A stretch of 64,000 nt of DNA from G965197715 sp965247615 (GCA_965247615.1 OZ252022.1:1922001-1986000); one strand, 5' to 3'; numbered from the stretch's first letter, positions 42,078-51,520 are shown. Made by a program: numbers and translations. The notes: generated by a model from the letters alone, not told the origin.

Positions 42078-43310
42078 ATGGACTTTGCGATGGAACCCGA
42101 CAGCGAGGAGATGCAGCTCTTTCGACGCGAAGCGCAGGACTGGTTCACGGAGGCGATGAAGCCGGCGGCGCACCTCAAGTTCTCGGCGAACTGGTCGACG
42201 CGAGAGAACGAGGAGGAGTACGAGTTCCGGCGCGAGCTGGCCCGCAAGGTCGGCACCAAGGGGTGGTCGTTCCCCGTCTACCCCAAGGAGTACGGCGGAG
42301 GCGGGTTGACGCCCGGGCATCAGATGGTGCTGGAGAAGGAGATCGGCAACTACGGCCTCACGCTGGACCACATCTTCTATACGCTCGCCCGGCTGGCCGT
42401 GCCCTGCATCTATACCTGGGGGACCGAGGAGCAGAAGCAGACCTTCCTCCCACCCCTGATGAAGGGCGATGTAGGCTGCTGGCAGCTCCTGACCGAGCCG
42501 CAGGGCGGCTCCGACGTGGCCAACGTCAAGACGACCGCGATCAAGGACGGCGACGCCTACGTGATCAACGGCCAGAAAACCATGGTCGGGTCGATTCACT
42601 ACCCGGACTACTTCTGGGCCCTGGTGAACACCGACCCAGGAGGGGCTCGGCACGAGAACCTGAGCTGGATCTACATCCCCACCGACGTACCCGGCATCAG
42701 CCGGACGCCGCTGAACCTGCTCATGGGGCGGAAGAACACGGTCTACTTCGACAACGTGCGCGTGCCCGAGTTCTACCTGATCGGCGGCGAGAACAACGGG
42801 TGGAAGGTTGGGAACACCCACTTCGAGCTGGAACACAGCGGGGCCGGAACCCTGGGCGAGGACGGTCTCGTGGCGCATCTGCTCGAGCACTGCCTGGGCA
42901 CCGAGAGCAACGGAGCGCCGCTGGTGGATGACCCGGACGTCCGCGACCTGCTCGCGGACGTCCTCATCGGCTCCCACGTCTACGCCCTGTGGGGGAGGCG
43001 GAACTGGTGGCACCGGTACGCGCACCAGCCGCACGCCTATGGCGGCACGCAGGCTCGCTACCACTCGCGCATCAGGCGGCTGGAGGTGGCGGAGCGGCTG
43101 CAGCAGATCCTTGGGTACCACACGCTGGTGTCCAACTTGGACGTGCCTGAATCCATCGACTTCGAGTACGCCGCACGGCAGGGCCCGGGAACCCTCCACG
43201 GCGGAGGTACGCTGGACACCGACCGCCTCATCATGGCAAGGCGGATGGGCCTGGGACGGCCGACTGCCGAGCAGGCGCCCATAACCACGCCGGTGAAATC
43301 GGGAGCCTAG
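42078..43310 (+). CDS. Acyl-CoA dehydrogenase, copy 1
   Basis: The 410-residue protein has the flavin dehydrogenase layout: an N-terminal helical domain (EEMQLFRREAQDWF), a middle beta domain (WQLLTEPQGGSDVANVKTTA, YVINGQKTMVGS, VYFDNVRVPEFYLIGG) and a C-terminal helical domain with RRLEVAERLQQILGYHTL. It introduces a 2,3-double bond into an acyl-CoA using FAD. Start: ATG 42078 after GGAGGTGG. It follows the CoA-transferases and precedes a second dehydrogenase, so activation and first oxidation steps are together. Two such genes side by side often form a heteromeric enzyme. Confidence 0.88.
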   Translation: MDFAMEPDSEEMQLFRREAQDWFTEAMKPAAHLKFSANWSTRENEEEYEFRRELARKVGTKGWSFPVYPKEYGGGGLTPGHQMVLEKEIGNYGLTLDHIFYTLARLAVPCIYTWGTEEQKQTFLPPLMKGDVGCWQLLTEPQGGSDVANVKTTAIKDGDAYVINGQKTMVGSIHYPDYFWALVNTDPGGARHENLSWIYIPTDVPGISRTPLNLLMGRKNTVYFDNVRVPEFYLIGGENNGWKVGNTHFELEHSGAGTLGEDGLVAHLLEHCLGTESNGAPLVDDPDVRDLLADVLIGSHVYALWGRRNWWHRYAHQPHAYGGTQARYHSRIRRLEVAERLQQILGYHTLVSNLDVPESIDFEYAARQGPGTLHGGGTLDTDRLIMARRMGLGRPTAEQAPITTPVKSGA

Positions 43311-43328
43311 CAGAGGGAGGACTGGGTC

Positions 43329-44459
43329 ATGGACCTCAGACTGACAGAAGACCAGGCCATGCTCAAGCGGACCGCGGCGGACTTCATGCGGGCGGAAGCG
43401 CCGCCGACCAGCATCACGGGCTGGCTGCAAGATGGGGTCGGCTTCGTGCCGGAGCTCCACCGGACCGCGGCCGACCTGGGTTGGTTGGGCATGCTCGTGC
43501 CGGAAGGCTACGGCGGAGTGGGCGCCAGCCTCGGCGACTGCGCGGTCATCTTCGAGGAGCTGGGACGCGGCCCGCTGCCGGGCCCCTTCTTCTCCTCCGG
43601 CGTCCTTGGAGCGGCCATTATCCAGGAGGGCGGAACGGACGAGCAGAAGCAGCGCCTTCTGCCCGCCCTGTGCCGGGGTGAGACCATCGCCACCCTGGCC
43701 GTCAACGACAGAGGCTATAGTTGGGGGCCGGGAGCTGTGGAGATGGAGGCGTCCGACAGCCCCAGCGAGCTGACGCTCCACGGCACGAAGATGTTCGTCC
43801 ACGACGCGGGCGCCGCGACGGTGTTGATCTGCGCCGTCAAACACGCCGGCGGCATCTCCCTGGTCCTTGTCGACATGGGCCAAGAAGGCGTCTCCGTGGC
43901 CCCATACCAGGGGCTGGTCCCGCCGTCACTCGGCGAGGTGCGCCTCGACGAGGTGCGCGTGCCGAAGACGGAGATCCTCGGGGAGCCCGGTCAGGGGTGG
44001 GCCATCCTGGAGAGCGCGATGATGCAGGCCATTCCGATCCTCTGCGCGTACCAGGTCGGCGCGTGCCAGGAGATCTTCGACTTCACCGTTGAGTACACGA
44101 AGTCGCGGGTTGTGTTCGGTCAGCCCATCGGCCGCTTCCAGCGGGTACAGGACCACGTCGTCGACCTGGTCAACCACCTGGACTCGGCCCGGTGGATCAC
44201 CAACGAGACGCTTTGGAAGCTAGACGACGGCGTCGAGGCCATTTCCAGCGTCCACGAGGCCAAGGCCGTGGCGAGCGACGCCTACTACCAGGCGTGCAAC
44301 TTCGCCCACATGGTGTTCGCCGGACCCGGTACGGACTACTTGCACCCGCTGGTTGGGCACATGATCCAGTCGCGGAGCCTCTACCAGTACCTCGGCAACC
44401 CCCTCTACCACAAGCGGAAGATGATGGACTACCTGTTCCCCCGCAAGTCGGAGGTCTGA
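43329..44459 (+). CDS. Acyl-CoA dehydrogenase, copy 2
   Basis: The 376-residue protein has the family segments ADLGWLGMLVPEGYGGVGAS, CAVIFEELGRGPLPGPF, LDEVRVPKTEILGEPGQGW and YTKSRVVFGQPIGRFQRVQD. The last is the FAD-binding and dimer region of acyl-CoA dehydrogenases. The start follows GGAGG closely, 18 bases after the first dehydrogenase. It resembles the shorter partner chain of two-subunit dehydrogenases known for steroid or side-chain acyl-CoA substrates; this assignment is inference. Confidence 0.88.
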   Translation: MDLRLTEDQAMLKRTAADFMRAEAPPTSITGWLQDGVGFVPELHRTAADLGWLGMLVPEGYGGVGASLGDCAVIFEELGRGPLPGPFFSSGVLGAAIIQEGGTDEQKQRLLPALCRGETIATLAVNDRGYSWGPGAVEMEASDSPSELTLHGTKMFVHDAGAATVLICAVKHAGGISLVLVDMGQEGVSVAPYQGLVPPSLGEVRLDEVRVPKTEILGEPGQGWAILESAMMQAIPILCAYQVGACQEIFDFTVEYTKSRVVFGQPIGRFQRVQDHVVDLVNHLDSARWITNETLWKLDDGVEAISSVHEAKAVASDAYYQACNFAHMVFAGPGTDYLHPLVGHMIQSRSLYQYLGNPLYHKRKMMDYLFPRKSEV

Positions 44460-44461
44460 GG

Positions 44462-44510
44462 CGGGTCGCTGGCGCGACGGCCTCGTAGGGGAGGGTTGCG
44501 GCGCCAGGGG
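44462..44510 (+). repeat. Modular repeat after the dehydrogenase operon
   Basis: GGTCGCTGGCGCGACGGC followed by a GGGGAGGGTTGCGG segment, directly after the stop codon. No direct repeats flank this copy. Confidence 0.65.
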
Positions 44511-44521
44511 ATGCGGCCAGG

Positions 44522-45592
44522 CTAGCGGCCCTGCCCGTACTCACGCTGGTGCGCCGCAAGGGTGTCGGGGTGCGCTTGAAGCGGCGCCATCGTCTTGAGC
44601 GCGCCGAGCAGCTCCACGTGGCTCATGCCAACCGACGCGGCCGTGATCGAGCGGCCCTCTGACGCGACGTGCGCCAGCGCAACCTGTTCCGGCTTCCACC
44701 AGTAGGCCAGCTCCACGTCTATCGACGCTCCGTCTATGCCGACAGCCAGACGTCGACGCTCCGTGTCTCGGATGCGCGCCAGGTTCCAGTCGCGGTGGAT
44801 GTTGCCGCTGCGGCGGTACTCCTGACGCAGGGCCTCTGTGCTGTGAGAAGGAACCACGCTCATGATGGCGTTGAGCTCGGAGGAGCGGCGCCCTTCGATG
44901 GATTCCCGCATTACGCCGGGACCCTGACTGAGGACTATGGCGAGTTCTGGCCCACTCGTTGCCCTCGTCGCATAGTGGAGCGCGACGCGATTGACGGCGC
45001 GTCCGTTCCGGCTGCCGCCCCAGACCACGCCGTGGAGGCGCAGGCCCAAGGGGTTGCCCACGAGGCCGTGGACGGGGAAGGCGGCGCCGGCGAGGAGGCG
45101 CCGTATGTCGATGCGGCCCTCTGCGTCTTCGAAGGGCGGGCGCCGACGGTCGATGCTTCCGCTCAAACGAGACAGAAGCCGCTTCGGGGAGCCGTCGCCG
45201 CCCGAGTGGGGCCCGGCTGCTCCTACCCCCGTGGAGCGTTGCCCGCACGCTTGGCAGAAGTCCGAGGGGTCGCCGACGGCGGACCAGCCGAGATGCACGC
45301 CGGGAAACGGGCCGCGCCTAAGTAGCCGCCTGAGCAAAGAGGGCAGCGGGCGCGGGAGCCGACCGCCACCGCTCCGCCCCTGCCCCAGCTGCCGCCGAAG
45401 CCCTTCCAGGACCTGCGCCGGGTCCCCTCCCATCTCCCCCCGCCCCAGCACACCGAGAGTCGCGTCCGGGCCCGTCGCCGTGCTGTCCCCGTGGACCGGC
45501 TCTACCCGGTACAGCATTGTTTTTCCCATGCCCAGCAGGCCCCCGCACCTGTGGCAGCGGGTATTGCGCTCTGCGGCGTCGGACTCGCGCAT
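44522..45592 (-). CDS. Unrecognised protein with N-terminal split zinc ribbon
   Basis: The 356-residue product was not assigned to a family. It begins with a Cys pair (CHRCGG, residues 13 and 16), and a second pair (CQACGQ) is at 113 and 116; together these could form a zinc ribbon. The stretch between is Gly/Arg-rich. The C-terminal 200 residues look like a folded domain (RLLAGAAFPVHGLVGNPLGL, LHYATRATSGPELAIVLSQG, VGIDGASIDVELAYWW). Start: ATG 45592 with GAGG upstream. It is a single gene between two repeat regions, facing the dehydrogenase operon. Confidence 0.55.
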   Translation of the reverse strand: MRESDAAERNTRCHRCGGLLGMGKTMLYRVEPVHGDSTATGPDATLGVLGRGEMGGDPAQVLEGLRRQLGQGRSGGGRLPRPLPSLLRRLLRRGPFPGVHLGWSAVGDPSDFCQACGQRSTGVGAAGPHSGGDGSPKRLLSRLSGSIDRRRPPFEDAEGRIDIRRLLAGAAFPVHGLVGNPLGLRLHGVVWGGSRNGRAVNRVALHYATRATSGPELAIVLSQGPGVMRESIEGRRSSELNAIMSVVPSHSTEALRQEYRRSGNIHRDWNLARIRDTERRRLAVGIDGASIDVELAYWWKPEQVALAHVASEGRSITAASVGMSHVELLGALKTMAPLQAHPDTLAAHQREYGQGR

Positions 45593-45740
45593 GCGGCTTC
45601 ACCTCAGGGGACCAGGCCCCGCGGTGTTTGGGGAGCCCGGAGACCATCGCCCGAAGCGCGGGGGGCCGGTCCGGGGCCGTGGGGCGCTAGGAGTCTGTCT
45701 CACGATGCCTGCGGGAGGGAGCGTGCCCCGCGCCACCCCG

Positions 45741-45860
45741 TGGATTCCCGCTTTCGCGGGAATGACGGCGGGTGGGTGCGGGAACGACGGTTGTGCAAGG
45801 GTCTCCTTTCGCGGGAAGGACGACCGGGGGGGTGCGGAAATGACGAGCGGGGGTTGTCAT
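45741..45860 (+). repeat. Modular repeats upstream of the zinc-ribbon gene
   Basis: The full hairpin ATTCCCGCTTTCGCGGGAAT lies at 45744-45763. GCGGGAACGACGGTTGTGC, TCTCCTTTCGCGGGAAGGAC and a further GCGGAAATGACG follow. The 316-base gap 45593-45908 has no gene. Confidence 0.7.
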
Positions 45861-45908
45861 TCGGTGCACTACCTCTCGCCGCGCTGCGCGAGGCGGGCGG
45901 GGCACCGG

Positions 45909-46430
45909 TTACTGCTGGACGAACCGGCGGTAGACCTCTTCTTCGGAGAGGGCTTCCTGGTGGAACCAGCTGGTCTCGATGGATTCGTAGACCTGCCGCA
46001 TGCCGTCCAGGATACGGTTGGTGAGCGTATGGGCCTCTTGGGGAGTGCTCGGCGGCGCGTTCGCCTCGTCGAGCATAAGGATAATCTGGGAGATCGCGCG
46101 CATCAGCTCCACCGTGCCCACCTGCGTGGCGTTGTTGCGGGCGGTTGTGAGGCATTGATAGATTGAGGAGGACGCGTGGTCCCGCAGCAGCAGGGAGAGC
46201 GTCTGCTGCGGGTCTTCGACCGACACGCCCCTGATCGCCGCCGCGTTGACCAGCGAGCGCTGCAGGCTGTCGATGCCGCCGCCGCTGTTCATCGCCGCGC
46301 CGGCGAGGGTGTTGATGACGCGCGCAATGATCTCGGCCCGTTCCAACCAGCGTCCCAGCCAGACCAGGTTGTATATTCGGGAGTCTACAAGCCACCGGTC
46401 GTTGCTAAAGGAGAGCGACCTTGGTTCCAC
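45909..46430 (-). CDS. Alpha-E domain (DUF403) protein, short form
   Basis: The 173-residue helical protein has the alpha-E signature RIYNLVWLGRWLERAEIIARVINT and later helices (VELMRAISQIILMLDEANAP). Typical alpha-E proteins have about 300 residues, so this is a half-length version. The start used is a GTG at 46430, 20 bases after the transglutaminase stop; no good ribosome site is seen. It is the third gene of the ATP-grasp/transglutaminase/alpha-E operon. In that conserved trio the alpha-E protein is thought to work with the ATP-grasp in making or attaching a peptide-like product; the product is unknown. Confidence 0.75.
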   Translation of the reverse strand: MEPRSLSFSNDRWLVDSRIYNLVWLGRWLERAEIIARVINTLAGAAMNSGGGIDSLQRSLVNAAAIRGVSVEDPQQTLSLLLRDHASSSIYQCLTTARNNATQVGTVELMRAISQIILMLDEANAPPSTPQEAHTLTNRILDGMRQVYESIETSWFHQEALSEEEVYRRFVQQ

Positions 46431-46449
46431 GATCTGACTTCACGCTTCC

Positions 46450-47355
46450 TTATGGAGGGTTGCTCTCGATGAGCTTGATGGCGTCGCCGAAGGAGATGCC
46501 GTCTCTGTCGAAGTACACGCGCGCCGTGGCGATCTGCAGATACCCGTAGCCCTTAGAAACGAAGGAGCCGCTGACCGGGGGCACCTCGGTGTAGTCTCGC
46601 CCAACGCCAAACTTGAGGTAGTCGGTCCCAGTGTCGTTGAATATACCCTTTGTGGGATCCGCGGGCAACCAGCCGGCGTCGGGGTGCAGGAACTCCAGCC
46701 ACGCGTGTGTCTCGCCGGGCTGGCGCGTCAGCAGCCCGCTCACGTACCGCGCGGGGACGCCCAGCGCCCGGAGCATGCCCAGCGCCAGGTGCGTCTTGTC
46801 CTGGCACACCCCTTCCCTGGACGCCAGGATGTCCGCCGCGGTGGTGGCGACCGAGGTGTTGCCCCTCCTGTACTCGACCTGCTGCCACACCCAGCCCACG
46901 ACGTTGTGCACGACGCCAAGGAGCGTGCCGCCGACGCCGCCAATGGCCCTGGCCGCATCGGCAACGGTCTCCGGGTCCACCAGCGGCGTTGGCGTCAGGA
47001 ACTCCTCAGCTTCCAGATCGTAGGCGAGGGACGACAGGGGCACGTCGTCGACCGGGGGCGCGGCCACCCTAAGGAGCACCTTCCCAAAGGCCGCGATCAC
47101 CAGTTGCTGGTGGGGCGCTACGACGCGAACCCGGTGCACAACGTTTCCAAGCCGGTCGGAGAACATGACCTTCCTGCCCGGCGGCTCCGTCCAAACATCG
47201 CAGCTCTCCACCGCCTGGCGTTGATCGGTGTAGGCAGAGAGCCTCAGGAAGTTGTCGTTCTGGACAACCACGTCCGAGTAGGCATACCTGGCCACATAGG
47301 CGTAGTGGACCGGGACCGCCCCGTTCTCTACACGACTACCCAGCTCGGCTTGCAT
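46450..47355 (-). CDS. Transglutaminase-like cysteine protease/peptidase
   Basis: The 301-residue protein has a bacterial transglutaminase N-terminal beta domain (ARYAYSDVVVQNDNFLRLSA, DRLGNVVHRVRVV). The catalytic domain follows: Cys in SREGVCQDKTHLALGMLRAL, His in GETHAWLEFLHPDAGW and Asp in LPADPTKG. In this operon type it is expected to cut or ligate peptide bonds. Its ATG at 47355 lies inside the 3' end of the ATP-grasp gene (28-base overlap), so translation is probably coupled. The motif order and spacing are normal. Confidence 0.9.
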   Translation of the reverse strand: MQAELGSRVENGAVPVHYAYVARYAYSDVVVQNDNFLRLSAYTDQRQAVESCDVWTEPPGRKVMFSDRLGNVVHRVRVVAPHQQLVIAAFGKVLLRVAAPPVDDVPLSSLAYDLEAEEFLTPTPLVDPETVADAARAIGGVGGTLLGVVHNVVGWVWQQVEYRRGNTSVATTAADILASREGVCQDKTHLALGMLRALGVPARYVSGLLTRQPGETHAWLEFLHPDAGWLPADPTKGIFNDTGTDYLKFGVGRDYTEVPPVSGSFVSKGYGYLQIATARVYFDRDGISFGDAIKLIESNPP

Positions 47356-48707
47356 GACCCACCTGATGAGTTGTTGGTGACTCGGCTGGAGGGCTGCGAT
47401 ACCCGTGTGAGGCCCCCCGGGAACACGCTGACCTTGCCGTTGCCGTCCTGGGTGGCAAACACCCTCAGGTCGACGTAGCGCTCATCCAGCCCGCAAATGG
47501 CTTGGTCGAAGACGATGTGCCTCGTGAAGTCCAGCGTCTCCTGGGCGATGAAGCTCTGGGGCTGCTCGATGACCTGCCGGGCCAACCGGGTCTTGTACAG
47601 GTCCCCCAGGTCCGGCATGATGTAGACCCCCAGGCCGCCGTACCCCTGGCGCGTCTTGAGCACCAGGTGGTCCAGGTTCTGGAGAACGTACTGCCGGTTG
47701 GCCGGGGACCGCAGGTCATAGCTGACCGCTTGTTCCAGGACGGGCTCTTCCCCAAGGTAGCTCCGTATCATGTCCGGGACCCACAGAAAGACGAGCTTGT
47801 CGTCGGCCGCCCCGGTGCCCAACGCGTTCACCAGGACCACCTTGTGGTTGAGGTAGGCCTCCGTCAGACCTGGCACGAACAGGTCCAGGTCCTCCACCCG
47901 CCGATAGATGAGGTCGACCTCAAAGTCTCCGTCCATTGACCTGGCCCAGACCCGCCCGTTATGTCCAACGTACAGGTCGGAGCCCTCAACAAGGGTAACG
48001 CCCAGCAGCTCAGAGAGGTAGCGGTGCTCAAAGAAGGCGGCGCCGTACTTGCTGTCGGTCAGGATCACGCAGGTAGGGGACTCCACGTCGCACAGCGAGA
48101 TGAACATCTCCTGGTACGCGGACTTTATGTCGTATGGCCGGATTGTATACCCATCTGCCAGATTCGGCATGACCTGGAGGCCAATCTCCGTGGACTTCAT
48201 CTGATACGTGATCCCGGAAGGGATGCGCAGGTTGTCCTCCAGGATCACGTACCTCCCGTCACCCATGTGGACAAGGTCAATGCCGTAGATGTGCACAAAG
48301 ACGTCACTGGGCGGGTGGAAGTCCTGTAGCTCCGGGTTGTAGTAGTGGGAAGAAAAGAGCACGTCGGCCGGGACGATGTCCTGCTCGCCGCAGTACAACT
48401 CGAGGAGGAACCGGTTGATGGCCCTCAAACGCTGCGCGACACCCTGGGCGATGGGCTCCCAGTGGTCGTTGGGGATGATCCTGGGTATCCAGTCCATGGG
48501 CACCGTGCGGAACTCCCGCGGCTCAAGGCGGAAGGTAAAGGCGTCCATGGCCGCGAGGTCCGTTGCCTGTTTCCAGCATCGCTGCATCTCTGCGGCGCCC
48601 ATGCTCTGGAGGTTGTCCATCAGGCCCTGGTAGGCGGGTCGAACGGCGCCGTCCGGGCCCAGGCATTCATTCAGAGAATGACCCAAAGAGATCGAGTTCA
48701 TCAGCAT
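47328..48707 (-). CDS. Circularly permuted ATP-grasp protein (DUF404/DUF407)
   Basis: The 459-residue protein matches the circularly permuted ATP-grasp family. It has FRTVPMDWIPRIIPNDHWEPI, VHIYGIDLVHMGDGRYVILEDN (metal and phosphate site), RIPSGITYQ, VDLIYRRVEDLDLFVPGL, VLVNALGTGAADDKLVF and LVLKTRQGYGGLGVYIM. It should use ATP to join a carboxylate to an amine. The ATG at 48707 has GAAGG nine bases upstream; a TTG at 48713 is in frame. It heads the operon, with the transglutaminase and alpha-E genes after it. Confidence 0.9.
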   Translation of the reverse strand: MLMNSISLGHSLNECLGPDGAVRPAYQGLMDNLQSMGAAEMQRCWKQATDLAAMDAFTFRLEPREFRTVPMDWIPRIIPNDHWEPIAQGVAQRLRAINRFLLELYCGEQDIVPADVLFSSHYYNPELQDFHPPSDVFVHIYGIDLVHMGDGRYVILEDNLRIPSGITYQMKSTEIGLQVMPNLADGYTIRPYDIKSAYQEMFISLCDVESPTCVILTDSKYGAAFFEHRYLSELLGVTLVEGSDLYVGHNGRVWARSMDGDFEVDLIYRRVEDLDLFVPGLTEAYLNHKVVLVNALGTGAADDKLVFLWVPDMIRSYLGEEPVLEQAVSYDLRSPANRQYVLQNLDHLVLKTRQGYGGLGVYIMPDLGDLYKTRLARQVIEQPQSFIAQETLDFTRHIVFDQAICGLDERYVDLRVFATQDGNGKVSVFPGGLTRVSQPSSRVTNNSSGGSCKPSWVVV

Positions 48708-48877
48708 GGCCAAGAACCTTCAAGGAGCAGACTTGGGGCAGCACAGAGGCTCAAGGGAAACTATACCAAGAACTCTGTGGCTTGTCGTGACGCAGCGATA
48801 CGCGGGGGGCCGGCCGGCACGCACCTCAGCTCTCGTCAGGTCTCAATAGCGGCCCGCCGGCCACGATCCGCGGGCTG

Positions 48878-49936
48878 CTAGCTCTCGTCCCCAAGGACGA
48901 TGGCCACGTCGTCCTCACCCACTTCAAACCGGGCGCCAAGGGGTGCGGACCTCTCTTGCACCTCTCTGACGATGTCCGGGGCTTCCGAGGGGCGGAAGAA
49001 GTCGGGAGGGCCGTTGTCACGGTACAGCCCGGGGACGAAGGACAGCCGCTGAATCTTCCCGTCGTCTATGCGGCAGCGGACCAGCATGGCCGACATCGCG
49101 GAATGGCTTGTCGGGCGGCCGCGATGCATGTCATGCACGAAATTGCCCAGGGAGTAGAAGATGGGCTTGCCCTTGTACACCTCTATGGGCTGGATGAGAT
49201 GCGGGTGATGGCCGGCCACCATGTCCGCGCCTGCGTCGATGGCAAAGCGGCCCATTTCCGTCTGGTACTCCACCAGCTCGCCGCTCCCTCCGGTGGCCGG
49301 TGATACCCCCCAATGCCATGAGACGATGACGACGTCCGCCTGCTCCAGGGCCGCTTGGATGTCCTCCTCCAGGGCAGCGCGGTCCTCACCGCGGTCGGGG
49401 ACCGTGTGGATGATGGGCGGCGAGCCCGGGACGTGGTGGACCCGCAGCCGGGGCTCGTAGAACGTCTGGACGCGGTAGTAGGCGATGCCGCCCTTGTCCT
49501 CGGTGGCGGCCGCCGCCGGGTCGCAGACCGAGGCGCGGCAGACGAAGGCGACCCTCACACCGTTGCGTTCGATGATCGCGGGCCTGCGGGCCTCAGCCAG
49601 GTCCCGCCCGCCGCCGCCCCGCACGATGCCGGCGCCGTCCAGGACGTCGAGGCAGCGCAGGAAAGGACGGAGGCCATGCCACGTGCTGGGGTTGTTGGCC
49701 AGGTTGACCACGTTGAAGCCCGCCCTCACGTAGGCGTCCAGCATCCACTCGTCGGTGCGGGGATGGTAGTCGTGGTCGTGGGGGTCGAGGTACGATGCGT
49801 CGGCCACCACGGTCTCCAGGTTGCAGAACCCGACGTCGGCGCCGCGCAGCAGGTGCTGCGCCGAGGCGAAGGCCGAGTCCGGGTCGGGCCGGCCCACAAA
49901 CGCGTCACCCACCAGAACCATGTCGATGCCGCTCAT
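48878..49936 (-). CDS. CapA-family (PGA_cap) phosphoesterase-like protein, paralogue 2
   Basis: The 352-residue protein has DMVLVGDAFVGRPDPD, VGFCNLETVVAD, VVIVSWHWGVSPATGG, GADMVAGHHPHLIQPIEVYKG and IFYSLGNFVHDM. The usual NNHxxDxG motif is NNPSTWHGLRP, so the metal-binding His is shifted or lost. It is closest to the copy at 19926 (shared VPGSPPIIHTVP segment). It stands upstream of the ATP-grasp operon on the same strand but is separated by 170 bases. The substrate is unknown. Confidence 0.8.
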   Translation of the reverse strand: MSGIDMVLVGDAFVGRPDPDSAFASAQHLLRGADVGFCNLETVVADASYLDPHDHDYHPRTDEWMLDAYVRAGFNVVNLANNPSTWHGLRPFLRCLDVLDGAGIVRGGGGRDLAEARRPAIIERNGVRVAFVCRASVCDPAAAATEDKGGIAYYRVQTFYEPRLRVHHVPGSPPIIHTVPDRGEDRAALEEDIQAALEQADVVIVSWHWGVSPATGGSGELVEYQTEMGRFAIDAGADMVAGHHPHLIQPIEVYKGKPIFYSLGNFVHDMHRGRPTSHSAMSAMLVRCRIDDGKIQRLSFVPGLYRDNGPPDFFRPSEAPDIVREVQERSAPLGARFEVGEDDVAIVLGDES

Positions 49937-50066
49937 GGCAAGTCTCCTTCACGTCGGTCTACGGCCCTTTGTTGGCGCTCGGTGGCATGGTCGCTGCCAT
50001 CCCGGCCAGTGCCGCGGATGTCCGCCTCACGCTATACATCGCCTCGGCGCGCTGCCAGCGGGGGGG

Positions 50067-51341
50067 TCAGTCGGGAGAGCTGCTCAGAACAGCCCAGACG
50101 CCCGTTGTGGGCAGAATCCCCCCAATGCCAACGACAGCAGTCTCGGCCCGTCCCCGGACCTGCCGGCTGCCGGCCCGGCCCTGCAGCTGCTGGACGGAGT
50201 CGGTCCAGTGCCAGCACCGGGTCCGCCCGTTGCCGTTGTTGCCGCCGCTGGGCAGCACCGGGTGCGGCCCCTCCACGCTGATGTCCCCGGCAATGAAGTC
50301 GAGGGCCTCCCCCCGCTTGACGCCGTGCCACCCGAAGCCCTCCAGGTAGTACTGGATAAAGGTGATGAAGCCGTCGTAGGGGTTGAAGATGTCGATGTCA
50401 CCGGCGCTGACCCCTGCGCCGCCGTAGAGCTGCCGCGCCATGGAGGCGCAGGTCTCTTCCACTTCGTCTAGGGTCCTGGTGCTGCTCCGAACGGGACTGG
50501 GATGCGTCAAACAGTTCAGGAAGTACACGGGCTTCTGCTTCATGCCGCCGGCAAGCTGTGCGGTGGTGACCACGTAGGCCCCGACGGCCTGGACCGGCAG
50601 GTCGCAGTCGTGCATGCGGATGGGCTCGTTGACCCAACGCGAGCCGAGGTACTCCTCCACGGTCAGGGGCTTCGGCTGGTGTTGGGCGTAGTAGCCTTCC
50701 GGGAAGAGCAGCCCGTTCCTGCGCAGGTTCACCGCCAGGGGAGCCAGACCGTCGCGGCTGACGCCGTACTTTGCGCAGTACTGGTTGAAGTTGTAGCCCT
50801 GCTGGGTCATACCCCAGAACCCCCACACGTCCATCCACTGCGCGTTCCCGGCGACGGTGTTGGAGGGCTTCTGCGCGTAGCGGCCCGGCATATTGCCCAC
50901 AGCCCGCACCACCAGCACCGTGTGCGCCTGCCCGTCGCCCACGGCCTGGGCGGCGAGGTTCATCATGGGAGATATATCATCGGCATGACGGCTGTACCCG
51001 ATCCTGCTCAGCCCCAGCTGCCTGGTCAACCAGTCCGCGCTCACGCCGGACAGGCCGTCCTCCGAGTCGTAGGGCGCGGGAAAGTACTCGCGGGGCGCCC
51101 ACCTGGCCCCCATGCCGTGGGGGCTGGCGACGATGCCGTCCACGTCGTCCGACGTGATCCCCGCGTCGTCCAGGGCATTCTTCGCGGCGATCATCGCGTA
51201 GGCGCCCAGGCTCGTCTCCAGGTCGCCGTCCCAGCGGCGGACCGCCGGCGAGTGCCCGACCCCAGCGATGGCGACCTTGCCCCGGTGCTCCCATGCGCGT
51301 GGCTGGTCCCCCGGGTTTGAAGCGTTCCCCGACGTAACCAT
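50067..51341 (-). CDS. Thiolase-like protein (lipid-transfer/SCP-x thiolase group)
   Basis: The 424-residue protein has the non-decarboxylating thiolase-like fold: HRGKVAIAGVGHSPAVRRWDG at the start, LGAYAMIAAKNALDDAGITSDDVDGIV, AAQAVGDGQAHTVLVVRAVGNMPG and DIDIFNPYDGFITFIQYYLEGFGW near the end. Relatives cleave side-chain acyl-CoAs, often with a DUF35 zinc/OB-fold partner, which is not present here. The classic thiolase Cys position is not evident. Start at 51341 with AGGAG six bases upstream. It is divergent from a CoA-transferase gene. Confidence 0.8.
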   Translation of the reverse strand: MVTSGNASNPGDQPRAWEHRGKVAIAGVGHSPAVRRWDGDLETSLGAYAMIAAKNALDDAGITSDDVDGIVASPHGMGARWAPREYFPAPYDSEDGLSGVSADWLTRQLGLSRIGYSRHADDISPMMNLAAQAVGDGQAHTVLVVRAVGNMPGRYAQKPSNTVAGNAQWMDVWGFWGMTQQGYNFNQYCAKYGVSRDGLAPLAVNLRRNGLLFPEGYYAQHQPKPLTVEEYLGSRWVNEPIRMHDCDLPVQAVGAYVVTTAQLAGGMKQKPVYFLNCLTHPSPVRSSTRTLDEVEETCASMARQLYGGAGVSAGDIDIFNPYDGFITFIQYYLEGFGWHGVKRGEALDFIAGDISVEGPHPVLPSGGNNGNGRTRCWHWTDSVQQLQGRAGSRQVRGRAETAVVGIGGILPTTGVWAVLSSSPD

Positions 51342-51520
51342 GTTCATCTCCTGATGATCAACGCCAACCGTGAAAGGGCGGCGGTCATCCGCCTGATTCA
51401 CGCTCCCGCAGACCCACGACAAGACCGCGCGAGTGCACGTTGGCGCACTTCCACGGCGGCGGGGCTTCTGAAGCAGCGATACGCCGCTCGGCAGCATCCA
51501 TTATGAAGCAATCCGCCGCG

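Noticed and set aside
41976..43883. 635-codon minus-strand frame, one of the longest frames in the window
   Set aside because: Entirely antisense to two acyl-CoA dehydrogenases; an effect of base composition.
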